Shown here: piece after piece, positions 1-8,261 of the stretch
Layout of the letters: each line of letters begins with the position of its first letter
Position numbering within the stretch: the first letter of the stretch is position 1
NCBI GenBank assembly: GCA_019634635.1
Contig: JAHCBB010000021.1
Location: forward strand, 1 to 64,000
Direction: 5' to 3'
Length of the DNA stretch: 64,000 nucleotides
DNA from: Verrucomicrobiia bacterium
GTDB taxonomy: Bacteria; Verrucomicrobiota; Verrucomicrobiia; Limisphaerales; UBA9464
Translations under genes and position numbers: made by a program
Notes under the pieces: generated by a model
Seen by the model: only the letters and a program-made list of their open reading frames with translations
What the model was told of the DNA's origin: nothing
Databases searched by the model: none

Positions 1-70
1 TTTCCGGTTTGTCGTCGTAGCTGCCTTTGCTGAATAGCGGGGTGATGAAAGTGAGACGATAGGAGGTCAT
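1..70 (-). CDS. cmr1: Cmr1, type III-B RAMP subunit (5' end only)
   Basis: Only the first 23 codons lie in the window; the rest is left of position 1. The peptide begins MTSYRLTFITPLFSKGSYDD, which fits the N-terminal strand of Cmr1, where a threonine-proline-leucine-phenylalanine motif followed by a glycine is typical. Its ATG (70-68) overlaps the TGA of cmr6 as ATGA, so the two genes are translationally coupled. A GGAG-like stretch is not obvious because the start sits inside the end of cmr6. In known Cmr complexes Cmr1 caps the 3' end of the crRNA filament. The short length limits the call, but its place at the end of a cmr operon makes it likely. Confidence 0.8.
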   Translation of the reverse strand, partial: MTSYRLTFITPLFSKGSYDDKPE

Positions 71-1458
71 GGCAATGGCGGCAGGTTGAGTTCGGCGCAG
101 ACGTCCGAGATGCTCTTCGCGAGGTCCGGCTTCTTCTTCTTCCAAGTCTTCCAGCGGTCGCGCTTTTCCTTGTGGTTGCGCAGCAAGTCGATGAAAGCGC
201 GCTGCCTGATTTCGTCCTGCGCGACGAGTTGCTTGGCGAGCGTCGCGAACGCTTGCTCGTTGAGACTGACCAGTTCGTCGGCGGCCGCGTCTTTTGGAGA
301 GAGGGAAGCTTTGCGGGCGACCTCTTTCGCGGCGGCTTCGGCTTTGGCAAGTTCGTCTCTCGCCTTTTTCTCCGCCGCTTCTGCTTCCTTGGCTTCCTCG
401 GCGACGATTTGCTTCAGTGCTTCAGGTCGCAGCGAAAACCAGCCATAGCCACAGGCGGTCTTGGCGCCCAAGCCGCGCACGGTGAGGGCGGTTTCGAGCC
501 AGCGGCAGGCGTGGGTCAACAGAGCGGGATTGTCGTTGATGCCATTGAGGACGAGGCAGAAGGCGAATTGCGCGCCGACCTCGACGGCGGGGAAGGGATT
601 GGGTTGAGGCTTCTCCTCTTTGAGCGATGAGGACAATCCTGGGGCAATGTTTCGCTTCTTATCTCCGCCATAGTAGAGCGGGTAGTGGACATTGGTCAGG
701 TCCACCACGATGCGGGCTTCGTTTACCGGATAGGCGGGCAGGAAAGAAACAGCGCCTTTGCGGTCGGTGTCGCGTCCAGCGTCCTGCTCGCGGAAGGCTT
801 TCAGGTCGCCCGTTTTGAAATCAACTTCCGAGGTGCCAAAGACGGCGCAAAAGAGAGCCAGTAAGGCAGGGGTCTCGGCACTACTGGCCGTCTTGAGTTC
901 AGCTAGGGCGGCATGGCGGCACGCGCCTTTGACCGCGGATCCGGGAATGTAGGGCAAGCCGAAGAGTCGGTCGAGACAGATGCCGGCGTTCTGGATGAGG
1001 CTGTTGGCGAGATTGATGGCGAGGCGGCCTTCGAGTTGGCCGATGGTGACGGCAGCACGGTCGCCATAGGCTCTGCGGAAGAGGCCGAGCAGGTGACGCG
1101 TGTGGCGGGCGCGGAGGTTTGCCAGATCGGAATGTGGCTTGGCGGTCGTGGCCAAGTGTTCAGCCAGTTTGGCTTCAATGCGAAGCTTGACCACCTTGTC
1201 TGGATTCATGCCCTTTCGCGCCAAGCGATCCGCCTCGTCTTTGCGCTTTTTCGCCTCGCGGGCGATTTCAGCGTCTCCGCCGTCGGCAATCCGGAGAAGG
1301 CTCCAGCGGTGCGCGTCGTTGGCTTTGATCTCGTGAAGTCCCCAACTCTTGTGAAACACGAACTTGTCCAGCAGCAGGCTGCGATTCTCGACGTATTGCG
1401 CCGCCGAACCAATCAGTCGGGCAACATCACCAGGCATTGGAATGGTTGCGGCACTCAT
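67..1458 (-). CDS. cmr6: Cmr6, type III-B RAMP subunit with long charged C-terminus
   Basis: This is the Cmr6 RAMP protein of the Cmr effector complex, which caps the crRNA backbone next to Cmr1 and Cmr4. I start it at 1458 (MSAATIPMPG), giving 463 residues. The ATG overlaps the cmr5 stop as ATGA and follows a GGAGGAGAGG stretch; a longer open frame to 1503 lies inside cmr5. RAMP features are the segment around residues 165-195 (LFGLPYIPGSAVKG) and a glycine-rich loop near residues 326-338 (RGLGAKTACGYGWF). After about residue 345 comes a long Ala/Glu/Lys-rich stretch that looks like a coiled coil, then a Lys/Arg-rich patch and a conserved-looking end. That extension makes it longer than most Cmr6 proteins I know. 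Assignment is by motif and operon order. Confidence 0.9.
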   Translation of the reverse strand: MSAATIPMPGDVARLIGSAAQYVENRSLLLDKFVFHKSWGLHEIKANDAHRWSLLRIADGGDAEIAREAKKRKDEADRLARKGMNPDKVVKLRIEAKLAEHLATTAKPHSDLANLRARHTRHLLGLFRRAYGDRAAVTIGQLEGRLAINLANSLIQNAGICLDRLFGLPYIPGSAVKGACRHAALAELKTASSAETPALLALFCAVFGTSEVDFKTGDLKAFREQDAGRDTDRKGAVSFLPAYPVNEARIVVDLTNVHYPLYYGGDKKRNIAPGLSSSLKEEKPQPNPFPAVEVGAQFAFCLVLNGINDNPALLTHACRWLETALTVRGLGAKTACGYGWFSLRPEALKQIVAEEAKEAEAAEKKARDELAKAEAAAKEVARKASLSPKDAAADELVSLNEQAFATLAKQLVAQDEIRQRAFIDLLRNHKEKRDRWKTWKKKKPDLAKSISDVCAELNLPPLP

Positions 1459-1826
1459 GTCCTCTCCTCCTTCTTCACAAAGCGGCAGGCGTACTGAAGC
1501 CACGCCATGGCTTCCGCCGTGGCTAGCTTGAGTGTTTCACTGGTGGTTTCTTTCCTGGTCAGAAAATCCATCAGAGTCTGGCGATTCTTCACGGACTCTG
1601 GAGCGATGGCGATGTCCCTGTCCGCCAAATGGAGGGCGATGGCGTCGAAGACCTTCTGCCATCCCTCCTTTTCAGAGAATGAATATGCGGCTGTCGCCAG
1701 CAGGCCGTGGTTGAGAATGAGCGGCGGGATTTTCTTGATGACTTCGCCTCCTTTCTCGCCTGAAATGGTCACGAGCTTGGCAAACGCCAGCACGTTGCGG
1801 GCACGGATTTGTTCGAGGTTCTGCAT
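1455..1826 (-). CDS. cmr5: Cmr5, type III-B small subunit
   Basis: This small helical protein of 123 residues begins MQNLEQIRARNVLAFAKLV. In Cmr complexes Cmr5 forms the short helical filament that lines the crRNA-target duplex together with Cas10. Length and the mostly helical, Ala/Leu/Lys/Glu-rich composition fit the family. It sits in the expected place between cmr4 and cmr6, 22 bases after cmr4 and overlapping cmr6 by four bases. The open frame continues upstream to 2066, but that part is antisense-like shadow inside cmr4; the ATG at 1826 is the sensible start. There are few invariant residues in this family, so the call leans on position and size. Confidence 0.88.
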   Translation of the reverse strand: MQNLEQIRARNVLAFAKLVTISGEKGGEVIKKIPPLILNHGLLATAAYSFSEKEGWQKVFDAIALHLADRDIAIAPESVKNRQTLMDFLTRKETTSETLKLATAEAMAWLQYACRFVKKEERT

Positions 1827-1848
1827 GGGATGGGTTTCCAGGTTGAGT

Positions 1849-2685
1849 CTAGGCAAGTTTGACCGAGCAGAACCCCAAGCCGGTTGTGCCGTCGCCGCCG
1901 AACTGCACGAGTTGCTCCGACATGAGGGCATCGAAGACCGCGTTGCTTTCGGATTCCCTGCGCAGGGTTGTGAACGCGGAGTAGAGCAAGGTTTCGGAGG
2001 GAACCGTCTCCTCGTTGAACAGACCGCCTTTATCGGCGGTGCCCGTCTCGTCGTCGATTCGAACATGCTGATTCACCTGGCACGCGTTGACGGCGAAATT
2101 CGATAGATCCCCGTCGGAAAGGAGCACGAAGCGTCCTGCGGCGTTCGCGAGAACGGAGTCTGAGAGCAGGCTGGTGAGTTTGTGTTCCCATTCGGACGGG
2201 AATTCACCAGCTTGCTTGAAGGCATACTCCTCGAGCACCACGCCCTTGGCATCCGGACGGTCAATCACGAGCTTTGCTCCCGCCCGGCAGGTCATGACCT
2301 CGGGCATGGAAGGGATGGTCAGTCCCCAACCTGCATCGCGGTTGAGGCGGCTGAGCGTGAGCGGCGAAACGGCAAGGGCGAAAGCGCCTTTGGCCGAGCG
2401 AACGGGGAAGGCGACCAGGCGCGCTTCTCCAAAGCTGATGTGACCGGCGCTGGCGTCTTTGCCCTTCGAGCCCTTGCCGAAGAGTTTATCAGCGTCTGTG
2501 TGCTCACCTTCAATCGCGTTGGGGAAAATGTGATCGCGCAGAACGCCCTTGATCGAGCTGCCGGGAATGATCGGGAATCCCGTGTGGCGCTCGCGCTGGA
2601 CGGGCTGGTCTATGGCGCCGACGCTGGCGCCGGCACCGACGTGGAGGGGAGTTCGGGTGAACAGGAAGAGGATTTTGGTGGTCAT
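1849..2685 (-). CDS. cmr4: Cmr4, type III-B backbone RAMP ribonuclease
   Basis: Cmr4 forms the repeated backbone of the Cmr complex and cuts the target RNA every six nucleotides. This protein has 278 residues. The N-terminus carries the strongly typical segment TRTPLHVGAGASVGAID, and the aspartate of that segment is residue 26, the same number as the catalytic Asp26 described for Pyrococcus furiosus Cmr4. It is followed by a GFPIIPGSSIKGVLRD motif, which is also family-typical. A glycine-rich loop (FGGDGTTGLGF) lies near the C-terminus. Target RNA cleavage should therefore be intact. It follows the nucleotidyltransferase gene by 22 bases and precedes cmr5 by 22 bases. Confidence 0.95.
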   Translation of the reverse strand: MTTKILFLFTRTPLHVGAGASVGAIDQPVQRERHTGFPIIPGSSIKGVLRDHIFPNAIEGEHTDADKLFGKGSKGKDASAGHISFGEARLVAFPVRSAKGAFALAVSPLTLSRLNRDAGWGLTIPSMPEVMTCRAGAKLVIDRPDAKGVVLEEYAFKQAGEFPSEWEHKLTSLLSDSVLANAAGRFVLLSDGDLSNFAVNACQVNQHVRIDDETGTADKGGLFNEETVPSETLLYSAFTTLRRESESNAVFDALMSEQLVQFGGDGTTGLGFCSVKLA

Positions 2686-2707
2686 GGTTGGCTTTGTTGG
2701 AAGGGGG

Positions 2708-3259
2708 TCATTGACGTTTGGTGGGTGGTCCGGGGCGGATTTCGTCCACGCCGGCGACGAGGCCGGATGGGATCAACTGGAAGACTTCAGGATGGGATTC
2801 GGCAAGCCGCGCGAGGTCCACGGCGTCCTTCTGCCGCTTCGTCGCTCGACGTGTGGGGTCGGTCGCGGCCCAGAGCTTGCCTTGCACGACGTCGGGAAGC
2901 GCAGCGATGGGGAGTTCGACGCCAAAGAGGGTCCCAATAACGGCACGGGAGGGGAAGCTGCCGTAACGGTGGTTGAGGGTGATCTGGATGCGAAGCCGGC
3001 TGCCCGGCAGGGTGGCATTGCAGGAATGAGGAAACTCCTCGACCTGGAATCCTGCCTGTCGCAGCGCGGCGGCCGTTCCTTCGGCGCCGGCAACCGCGAA
3101 GTCGGCGTCCAGGGTGACCATGGGCTCGGCGTAATGATTCACCGCGAGCCCGCCAATCAGGCAGAAGGGCTGACCGCTCTCGCGCAAGGCACGGACGACG
3201 AGGCTGAGGTCGTTCGTGCTGCCAGTGATTCCGGCGAAGAATTCAGCGTCCGACATCAT
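2708..3259 (-). CDS. Nucleotidyltransferase-fold protein inside the cmr operon
   Basis: This 183-residue protein has the core of a minimal nucleotidyltransferase: CLIGGLAVNHYAEPMVTLDADF around residues 32-53, with the GG and the DxD (DAD) that normally bind nucleotide and metal. A later segment with KLWAATDPTRRATKRQKDAVDLARL resembles the C-terminal helix of AbiEii/DUF6036-type enzymes, some of which are toxins or antitoxins. It is not a known core subunit of type III-B complexes. It lies in the same direction as cmr4, only 22 bases upstream, but 455 bases after cmr3, with a PIN remnant in that gap on the other strand. It may be a cargo gene inserted into the operon or an accessory factor. 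Fold confident, function unknown. Confidence 0.75.
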   Translation of the reverse strand: MMSDAEFFAGITGSTNDLSLVVRALRESGQPFCLIGGLAVNHYAEPMVTLDADFAVAGAEGTAAALRQAGFQVEEFPHSCNATLPGSRLRIQITLNHRYGSFPSRAVIGTLFGVELPIAALPDVVQGKLWAATDPTRRATKRQKDAVDLARLAESHPEVFQLIPSGLVAGVDEIRPGPPTKRQ

Positions 3260-3286
3260 GGGGCCGTTTCGTTTCTGTTGGTTTGA

Positions 3287-3703
3287 GGATCGTGGGACTC
3301 AGGGGCGAAATCATGTCAGGAGACGTCTCTGGACGTTGCCCATCGGGTTCGGGTCGAAGGGTGGGTTGCGGAGGAACGCTCGCTCCAGGTTGGAATCGTG
3401 ACGTTGCAGGTGGTGCAGGAGTTCTTCCATAACGCGCGGATCAAGGCCCGACTGGCCATGGACCCGTCCCTCTGCGATCGGATTGTGACCGCCTTGCTGA
3501 AGCGGCCGGTCGTGGCCACCGATGTCGAATTGTTCGGCGAAGCCCGCCGCCTTTGCCGGCGCTACCAGGTCCGCTACTGGGATGCCGCGGTGCTGGCAGC
3601 GACCCGACGCCTCGGAGCGCCCATCCTGTACGCGGAAGACCTGAACGACGGTCAGGAGTACGACGGCGTCCGGGTGATCAACCCGTTCAAGACTCCGGAC
3701 TGA
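3287..3703 (+). pseudogene. PIN-domain (VapC-like) toxin remnant, N-terminus missing
   Basis: From about 3398 the frame reads like the C-terminal two thirds of a PIN-domain ribonuclease of the VapC type: TLQVVQEFFHNA, then YQVRYWDAAVLAATRRLGAP, YAEDLNDGQ and a terminal INPF. The WDA and ED acids correspond to active-site acids of that fold. The usual start of the family, a hydrophobic strand ending in the first catalytic aspartate (FDTNVL-like), is absent. The frame opens only after a stop at 3284-3286, has no ATG, and its first 37 codons look unrelated. A GTG at 3398 would give 101 residues without the first aspartate. I call it a remnant. It is antisense to the cmr operon and next to a nucleotidyltransferase gene. 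Confidence 0.7.
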
Positions 3704-3714
3704 ACGGTGGGACC

Positions 3715-5133
3715 TCATTGCGGCCTTGTTCCTGGGAAAAAGTCCCATGTCCCGCAGACGCCCAGGCCAAAGCCCTTCTCGCCCATGAGCGTGCTGCGGC
3801 GGTTCCGGATGGTGGTGGGTTGGGTGTCGCTGCCGTGCCAGTTGAGGGCGGCGGCCAGGTTTTTTGCATCCGTCTCCGATTCGGCCTCGAAGTAGTACAC
3901 GGCTCCGGCCGGAACGGCGAGGTGGGTGGACTTGGCACCGCCCTGGGGGCGATCCGAGTCGTTGGCCAGAGCCCATCCTGTGACGGGAATCGGCTTGGGT
4001 ACGATGGCGGCGACAAGGTGGGTTCGGATTTCGGCTTCGCCTTCGTCGGAGACGCGCTTTACCCGGGGTCCCGTGTAGTCTCGCCGACGATTTCCCATTC
4101 GCAGCTTCAACAACACCCGACCGTTGTCCTTGTTGGGGTGCACAGTCGCCGTCTCTGCATCCCAATCGAGGGAAACCCAGTTTGGCAGCCATCCGCCAGG
4201 ATGCGCGTGGATCGTTTCACCGCCCCTGGAAGCTCCACCTGGAATCTCCGGCCAGATTGCTGGGGACAGCAGGACCCACTTCACCAGCCAGTGGCCATCC
4301 TGCTGATGGAATCCGTCGGTGCGACCGAGGGGCAGGGGCAGGCCACCGTTCCTACTCGGCTCCAGCGTGGCCGTGCAGACACGCTGCTGACCACCGGCGA
4401 TGATCTCGGCACCGTGGCCGTTGAGAAGCGTCCGCACCAGGTCGTCACCGTGCACTGGGTGGTGAAATTTCTTGTCGGCGGCGCTCGCCAGGACACCAAG
4501 CTGCCAGCCATCCCGCAATCGCAGGTAGTTGGCAGAATAGAATTGACCTTCCTCCACCGTGCCGGTGTCCGGATTGATTCCGATTCCGTAGGTGTGCTCG
4601 GTGTCTGCGAAGTCCCCATCGCTGATGAACACAGATCTGCCGGGAGGTTGAGGGACTTGCGCCGTTCGGAGGTAGGAGTTCCACGCCCCCAAACTCCACC
4701 AGGATTTCGGAGTGCCCTTGGAGGGTGGTCTTGTGGAAGTGACCGGATATTTGCAGGGGGCCACCAGACTGGACGGAGCGGCTGAGGGGTGAGGAGCGAG
4801 AACCGCCGAGCCGCTGTCATCGGCATCCGCAGGGCGCGGAAAGTACCAGGTAGGATCCGCGTTGGCGGTGGACACCGGGAATGGTCCTGCGGTGGCCAAG
4901 GAACCAAAACGGCGATCACGTCGTCCGGCGTCCCCGTAGATTCCATTTCGTCCCAGACAGTGGGGGTGGGCGTTTTGGAAGATGTCACCGGCCCGGTGGA
5001 GTGCTGCATGGAACGCATGATTGATGACCGTGGGCAGCGGCCATGCAGCGCCGTGGCCGGCCGATGCGCCGCTCATTGGGCGGCCATCGCGAAAGAACAG
5101 GATGTCGGTGGGGCGGAGCAGGATCGTGTTCAT
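3715..5133 (-). CDS. cmr3: Cmr3, type III-B RAMP subunit
   Basis: Cmr3 binds the 5' tag of the crRNA and docks on Cas10. This protein has 472 residues and starts MNTILLRPTDILFFRDGRPM, where the RDGRPM segment is a hallmark of the family. A glycine-rich loop of RAMP type (GEKGFGLGVCGTWDF) lies close to the C-terminus, as expected. Its ATG at 5133 overlaps the cas10 stop as ATGA, so the two are coupled. The next gene of the operon, the nucleotidyltransferase, begins 455 bases downstream. That is an unusually large gap for such a tight operon. Confidence 0.94.
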   Translation of the reverse strand: MNTILLRPTDILFFRDGRPMSGASAGHGAAWPLPTVINHAFHAALHRAGDIFQNAHPHCLGRNGIYGDAGRRDRRFGSLATAGPFPVSTANADPTWYFPRPADADDSGSAVLAPHPSAAPSSLVAPCKYPVTSTRPPSKGTPKSWWSLGAWNSYLRTAQVPQPPGRSVFISDGDFADTEHTYGIGINPDTGTVEEGQFYSANYLRLRDGWQLGVLASAADKKFHHPVHGDDLVRTLLNGHGAEIIAGGQQRVCTATLEPSRNGGLPLPLGRTDGFHQQDGHWLVKWVLLSPAIWPEIPGGASRGGETIHAHPGGWLPNWVSLDWDAETATVHPNKDNGRVLLKLRMGNRRRDYTGPRVKRVSDEGEAEIRTHLVAAIVPKPIPVTGWALANDSDRPQGGAKSTHLAVPAGAVYYFEAESETDAKNLAAALNWHGSDTQPTTIRNRRSTLMGEKGFGLGVCGTWDFFPGTRPQ

Positions 5134-7958
5134 GGCCGATTGCCTTTCGGCAGATTACGTTCGACGAAGGCGACGGTCTGGCAGAGACCGATGACCGCCG
5201 ACAAAGGGGACTCAATAGGAGCGGCCTCAAGCCGGTGCTGTTCATGAGGGGGCAGTGTCTCCCATCTGGCGGTGTTTTCCTTGGCCCGTTTCAACTCGTG
5301 AGCGGCTGAATTCTGAAGATGATGGAGGTAGCGGGAAAGGGCACCGGCGGGATCATCGGCTCCCGCTTCCTTCAATTCGGCAAACTTCGGGGAGTCCTTC
5401 TTCTGCCCCTGCCGTTCGATCGCGTGACGAAACTCGCAGAGCACGATCTCGACTACCGGAAATTCCCGAAGGGCTTTGAAGCTCTTGGCAGCGAGGGGCG
5501 AGGTGTCGGTGAGGTACGCGTCCAGCAACTCGACAACGCGGTGCGGGAACTTCCCGGACACGCTCTCATCGGCAATGGCGGCAAGCATGGCGCGGTAAAC
5601 TTCGAGGCCACCGTCCTCCCACTTGCAGCCCCATTCGGTGATTTCGCCGGAACGTTTGAAAAGCGACACGGCGACCGCGCCGCGTCCGAATTGGTTTTTC
5701 GCGCGCTTTTCCGCGGCCTGCGCCGCCCGCACGACATCCTGGAGCGGCGACTTGAAGTGGGCGATGGCAATGCCGACGGAGCAATCGGCTTTGGGACCCG
5801 GGACAATGGCCGGGAATCTGACTGGATCGTCCAGGAGCCGGGCCGTCTCTCCGTGACGATCGGTGGCCTCTGGCGACACGCGGAGGAATCCCTCCGTGTC
5901 GATCTGAAACAATCGCGTGGAACGGTCGCTGCGTCGTCGCTTCCCTTGTCCTACCAAGACCCCACAAGCCGCGCGGTTGAGGTCGGGATCCCCTCGGAAG
6001 GCGAGGCGGAGGGCTCTGGCGCATTCCAGTGCAGTGTCCGCCGGCAGCATCGCCAGCACGTCATCGCCGCCGGAGTAAACGAGCCGGCCGTCAAAGGCCT
6101 CCACGATGCGACGGACGGCATGTTGCGAGAAGTTTCCGAGCGCCTCGGAGAATTGCAGGTGCCAGGCCGGCGAAAGCGGGCGGTGGTGCTCCAGATTGGC
6201 CCCCTTCGCCCGATACACTTCTTCGCATTCCCTTGAGAGCACGTCCTGCAGCCTGGGTGCCTTCGAACCGCTGATCCACTTGCCCATGGAGTCCCCATCC
6301 AGGGCAAGCACGGCAAAGTACCTCTCCTCCTGTCCGCCATCATCATCATCGTCGCCCCACGGTTCGTGGGCGGCGATCCCCCGAGTGTTGGGCATCTCCA
6401 GATCCTTTGGAGCAAAGGCGTGGCGTGGACAGAGCACCGCGTAGGGCCAGAGCCGCTTGATGAGTGTGCCTGCGCCAAGGTCTTCTCCCCTCTTGACGAG
6501 ATGGTTTTTCCTGAGGCGGGCAGCCAGCTTCGTAGACAATTCCTGGGCGTCGGCTTCGTCCCCCACGAGGAGGACTGCCACTTCGCGGCCGTTGAGGGAA
6601 TCCTTGGAATTGTCCTTGGTGGGATGCAGATGGCCACCCACGGCGGCAGGGAAGCCTCGATTGGCTTTCGCGCCGTCGAGCAACCATTCGGCACTGGCAT
6701 AGAGGGCGCTCCAAGCTGCGGCGACGTTCTTCGGTGCCTGGTCGGTCAGGTAGCGCGTATCGGCTCCATGCTGGCAAAGGTTGAGAATGGTCTGAAGTCC
6801 GGCGCGCGGCGTGTATTCGGCGGTGGAATCGTCGTTCGGAAGAGGCTCCGCCTGCTCCCGCGCGCCCTGGAACGTATCCGGCCAGGGAAGCGCCTGCCAA
6901 TGGACCTCGAGCAGCCTGTCAGCCTGCCGGGAGAAGCGATTCTGGTTGAATCGGGTGCCCAAGGCTTGTGCTGCAACGTCGGCCAAAGGACCGGCAATTT
7001 CGTGTTTCAGGAACAGCTTCAGGTCATCTGCAAGATATTGAGCATAGGCGGTGACCGATGCGAACTGTGGTCCGCGGTCGCGATGCTCCACCATGCGGGT
7101 GGGCAAGACGGCGAGGAACCGGTTCGGCAGGGAAGGAGTGAGTAGTCGCTGCTTGGAATCACTGCTGCCGTAGTAGTCAAAGGCTTCGAAGAGTTTCGAG
7201 TCCTCCACCGTGCTAACCTGATCCCAGATCTCCTCCTTCAGGAGCAAATCCGCGATCGGTTGATCGCAGAGGTTTGGGAAAATCACATGGTCGGGGCCAA
7301 AATCGAGCGCGATGCGACGGAGGGTGTGCCCGATCAGGTAGGAGAGCAGGTAGCTGCCGCTCCACAGGTCGCGCGTCGAGCGTGCGGCACTGATGAAGTC
7401 CTGGACCGGGCCGATGGTGAAGATTAGGAAGGCCGGGGAATCAACCGGACCCCCGGGGTTGTCCTTGGTCCACGGCTCTCCGCCCAGACAGCCCTGCATG
7501 GCACTGGTGACGGCAAGATGATTCCAGATGGTGTGGTCGGGCAGCCGGGTTTCGGCCGGGTACAGGGCGAAATCGGCGTGACGCGACGCGGCCCAGTTGC
7601 GCCAGAAACGCCAGGTGCTGATGAAAGCAGCGCGTGGATTGTCTTCGTTCAATTTGGGGCGGGACGTCTGGGAAGTGTCCTCGGCGACGCCAATCGGCAG
7701 GGCCTGCCCATTCAAGGGAATCTCGGCACCACCCAGCGGATGGCGGAAGCAGGTGAGTTCGGTTCTCGTGTCCGATGACGGAGGAAACGGCAAACGATCG
7801 GCCGCCGAGGCCGCCCAATCGGCCTCTTTGCGCGCCATTTCGGAGGACGGAATCATACCCGCAATTCGTCGTGCGCGCTCCTCGTGGTCGAGAATGCTGA
7901 GCACCTTGTCCGGGCTGTCGTGCAGGTAGGCGGCCAGTTTTCGTTTCCAGAAATTCAT
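5130..7958 (-). CDS. cmr2: Cas10/Cmr2, type III-B large subunit with HD and GGDD
   Basis: Cas10 is the signalling and nuclease subunit of type III effectors. This one has 942 residues. The N-terminus has LAAYLHDSPDKVL with His13-Asp14, the HD motif of the single-stranded DNase domain. A family-typical segment (FTIGPVQDFISAARSTRDLW) sits near residue 180. The cyclase palm motif VYSGGDDVLAM is intact, with GGDD at about residues 629-632, so cyclic oligoadenylate synthesis is predicted. It is the first gene of the operon, and its promoter should lie in the 300-bp gap before the divergent Dabb gene. No ring-nuclease or CARF effector is seen here; one may lie beyond the left edge. Confidence 0.96.
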   Translation of the reverse strand: MNFWKRKLAAYLHDSPDKVLSILDHEERARRIAGMIPSSEMARKEADWAASAADRLPFPPSSDTRTELTCFRHPLGGAEIPLNGQALPIGVAEDTSQTSRPKLNEDNPRAAFISTWRFWRNWAASRHADFALYPAETRLPDHTIWNHLAVTSAMQGCLGGEPWTKDNPGGPVDSPAFLIFTIGPVQDFISAARSTRDLWSGSYLLSYLIGHTLRRIALDFGPDHVIFPNLCDQPIADLLLKEEIWDQVSTVEDSKLFEAFDYYGSSDSKQRLLTPSLPNRFLAVLPTRMVEHRDRGPQFASVTAYAQYLADDLKLFLKHEIAGPLADVAAQALGTRFNQNRFSRQADRLLEVHWQALPWPDTFQGAREQAEPLPNDDSTAEYTPRAGLQTILNLCQHGADTRYLTDQAPKNVAAAWSALYASAEWLLDGAKANRGFPAAVGGHLHPTKDNSKDSLNGREVAVLLVGDEADAQELSTKLAARLRKNHLVKRGEDLGAGTLIKRLWPYAVLCPRHAFAPKDLEMPNTRGIAAHEPWGDDDDDGGQEERYFAVLALDGDSMGKWISGSKAPRLQDVLSRECEEVYRAKGANLEHHRPLSPAWHLQFSEALGNFSQHAVRRIVEAFDGRLVYSGGDDVLAMLPADTALECARALRLAFRGDPDLNRAACGVLVGQGKRRRSDRSTRLFQIDTEGFLRVSPEATDRHGETARLLDDPVRFPAIVPGPKADCSVGIAIAHFKSPLQDVVRAAQAAEKRAKNQFGRGAVAVSLFKRSGEITEWGCKWEDGGLEVYRAMLAAIADESVSGKFPHRVVELLDAYLTDTSPLAAKSFKALREFPVVEIVLCEFRHAIERQGQKKDSPKFAELKEAGADDPAGALSRYLHHLQNSAAHELKRAKENTARWETLPPHEQHRLEAAPIESPLSAVIGLCQTVAFVERNLPKGNRP

Positions 7959-8261
7959 GCGGGGTGGGGCGGCTTTCGGCTAGTTCCGGGAGATCGGGGA
8001 CGGCAGGAGCCGCCGGAGATTGCAAAAGGAAAACGGGGTGGGGCCGTTCATGGCACGAAAAAATTGTGCCGGGCCGAAACTTTTTCCGAGCACGGGGACG
8101 TTCCGGGACGTCGGGGGCCCGGATTGCCGGACGGCAGGGAGCAGGGGTCGGAGGGCGGGAACTCCCGTTCGGGGCATTATCAAAGGCGTCCGGGGACAAA
8201 ATAACGCGCGGGACTTGTCATGCCTTGAATGGGATCCGTAGCCTCTGGGTCCGTTGAAGCC
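7959..8261. other. Divergent intergenic region between cas10 and the Dabb gene
   Basis: This 303-bp gap separates two genes that point away from each other, so it should carry both promoters. I see no convincing -35/-10 pair, no direct repeats and no CRISPR repeat. A reading frame on the plus strand continues upstream of the chosen Dabb start but shows no protein-like features. Confidence 0.5.

Noticed and set aside
3398..3703. Complete PIN-domain toxin starting with GTG
   Set aside because: The first catalytic aspartate strand is missing, so it is listed as a remnant.
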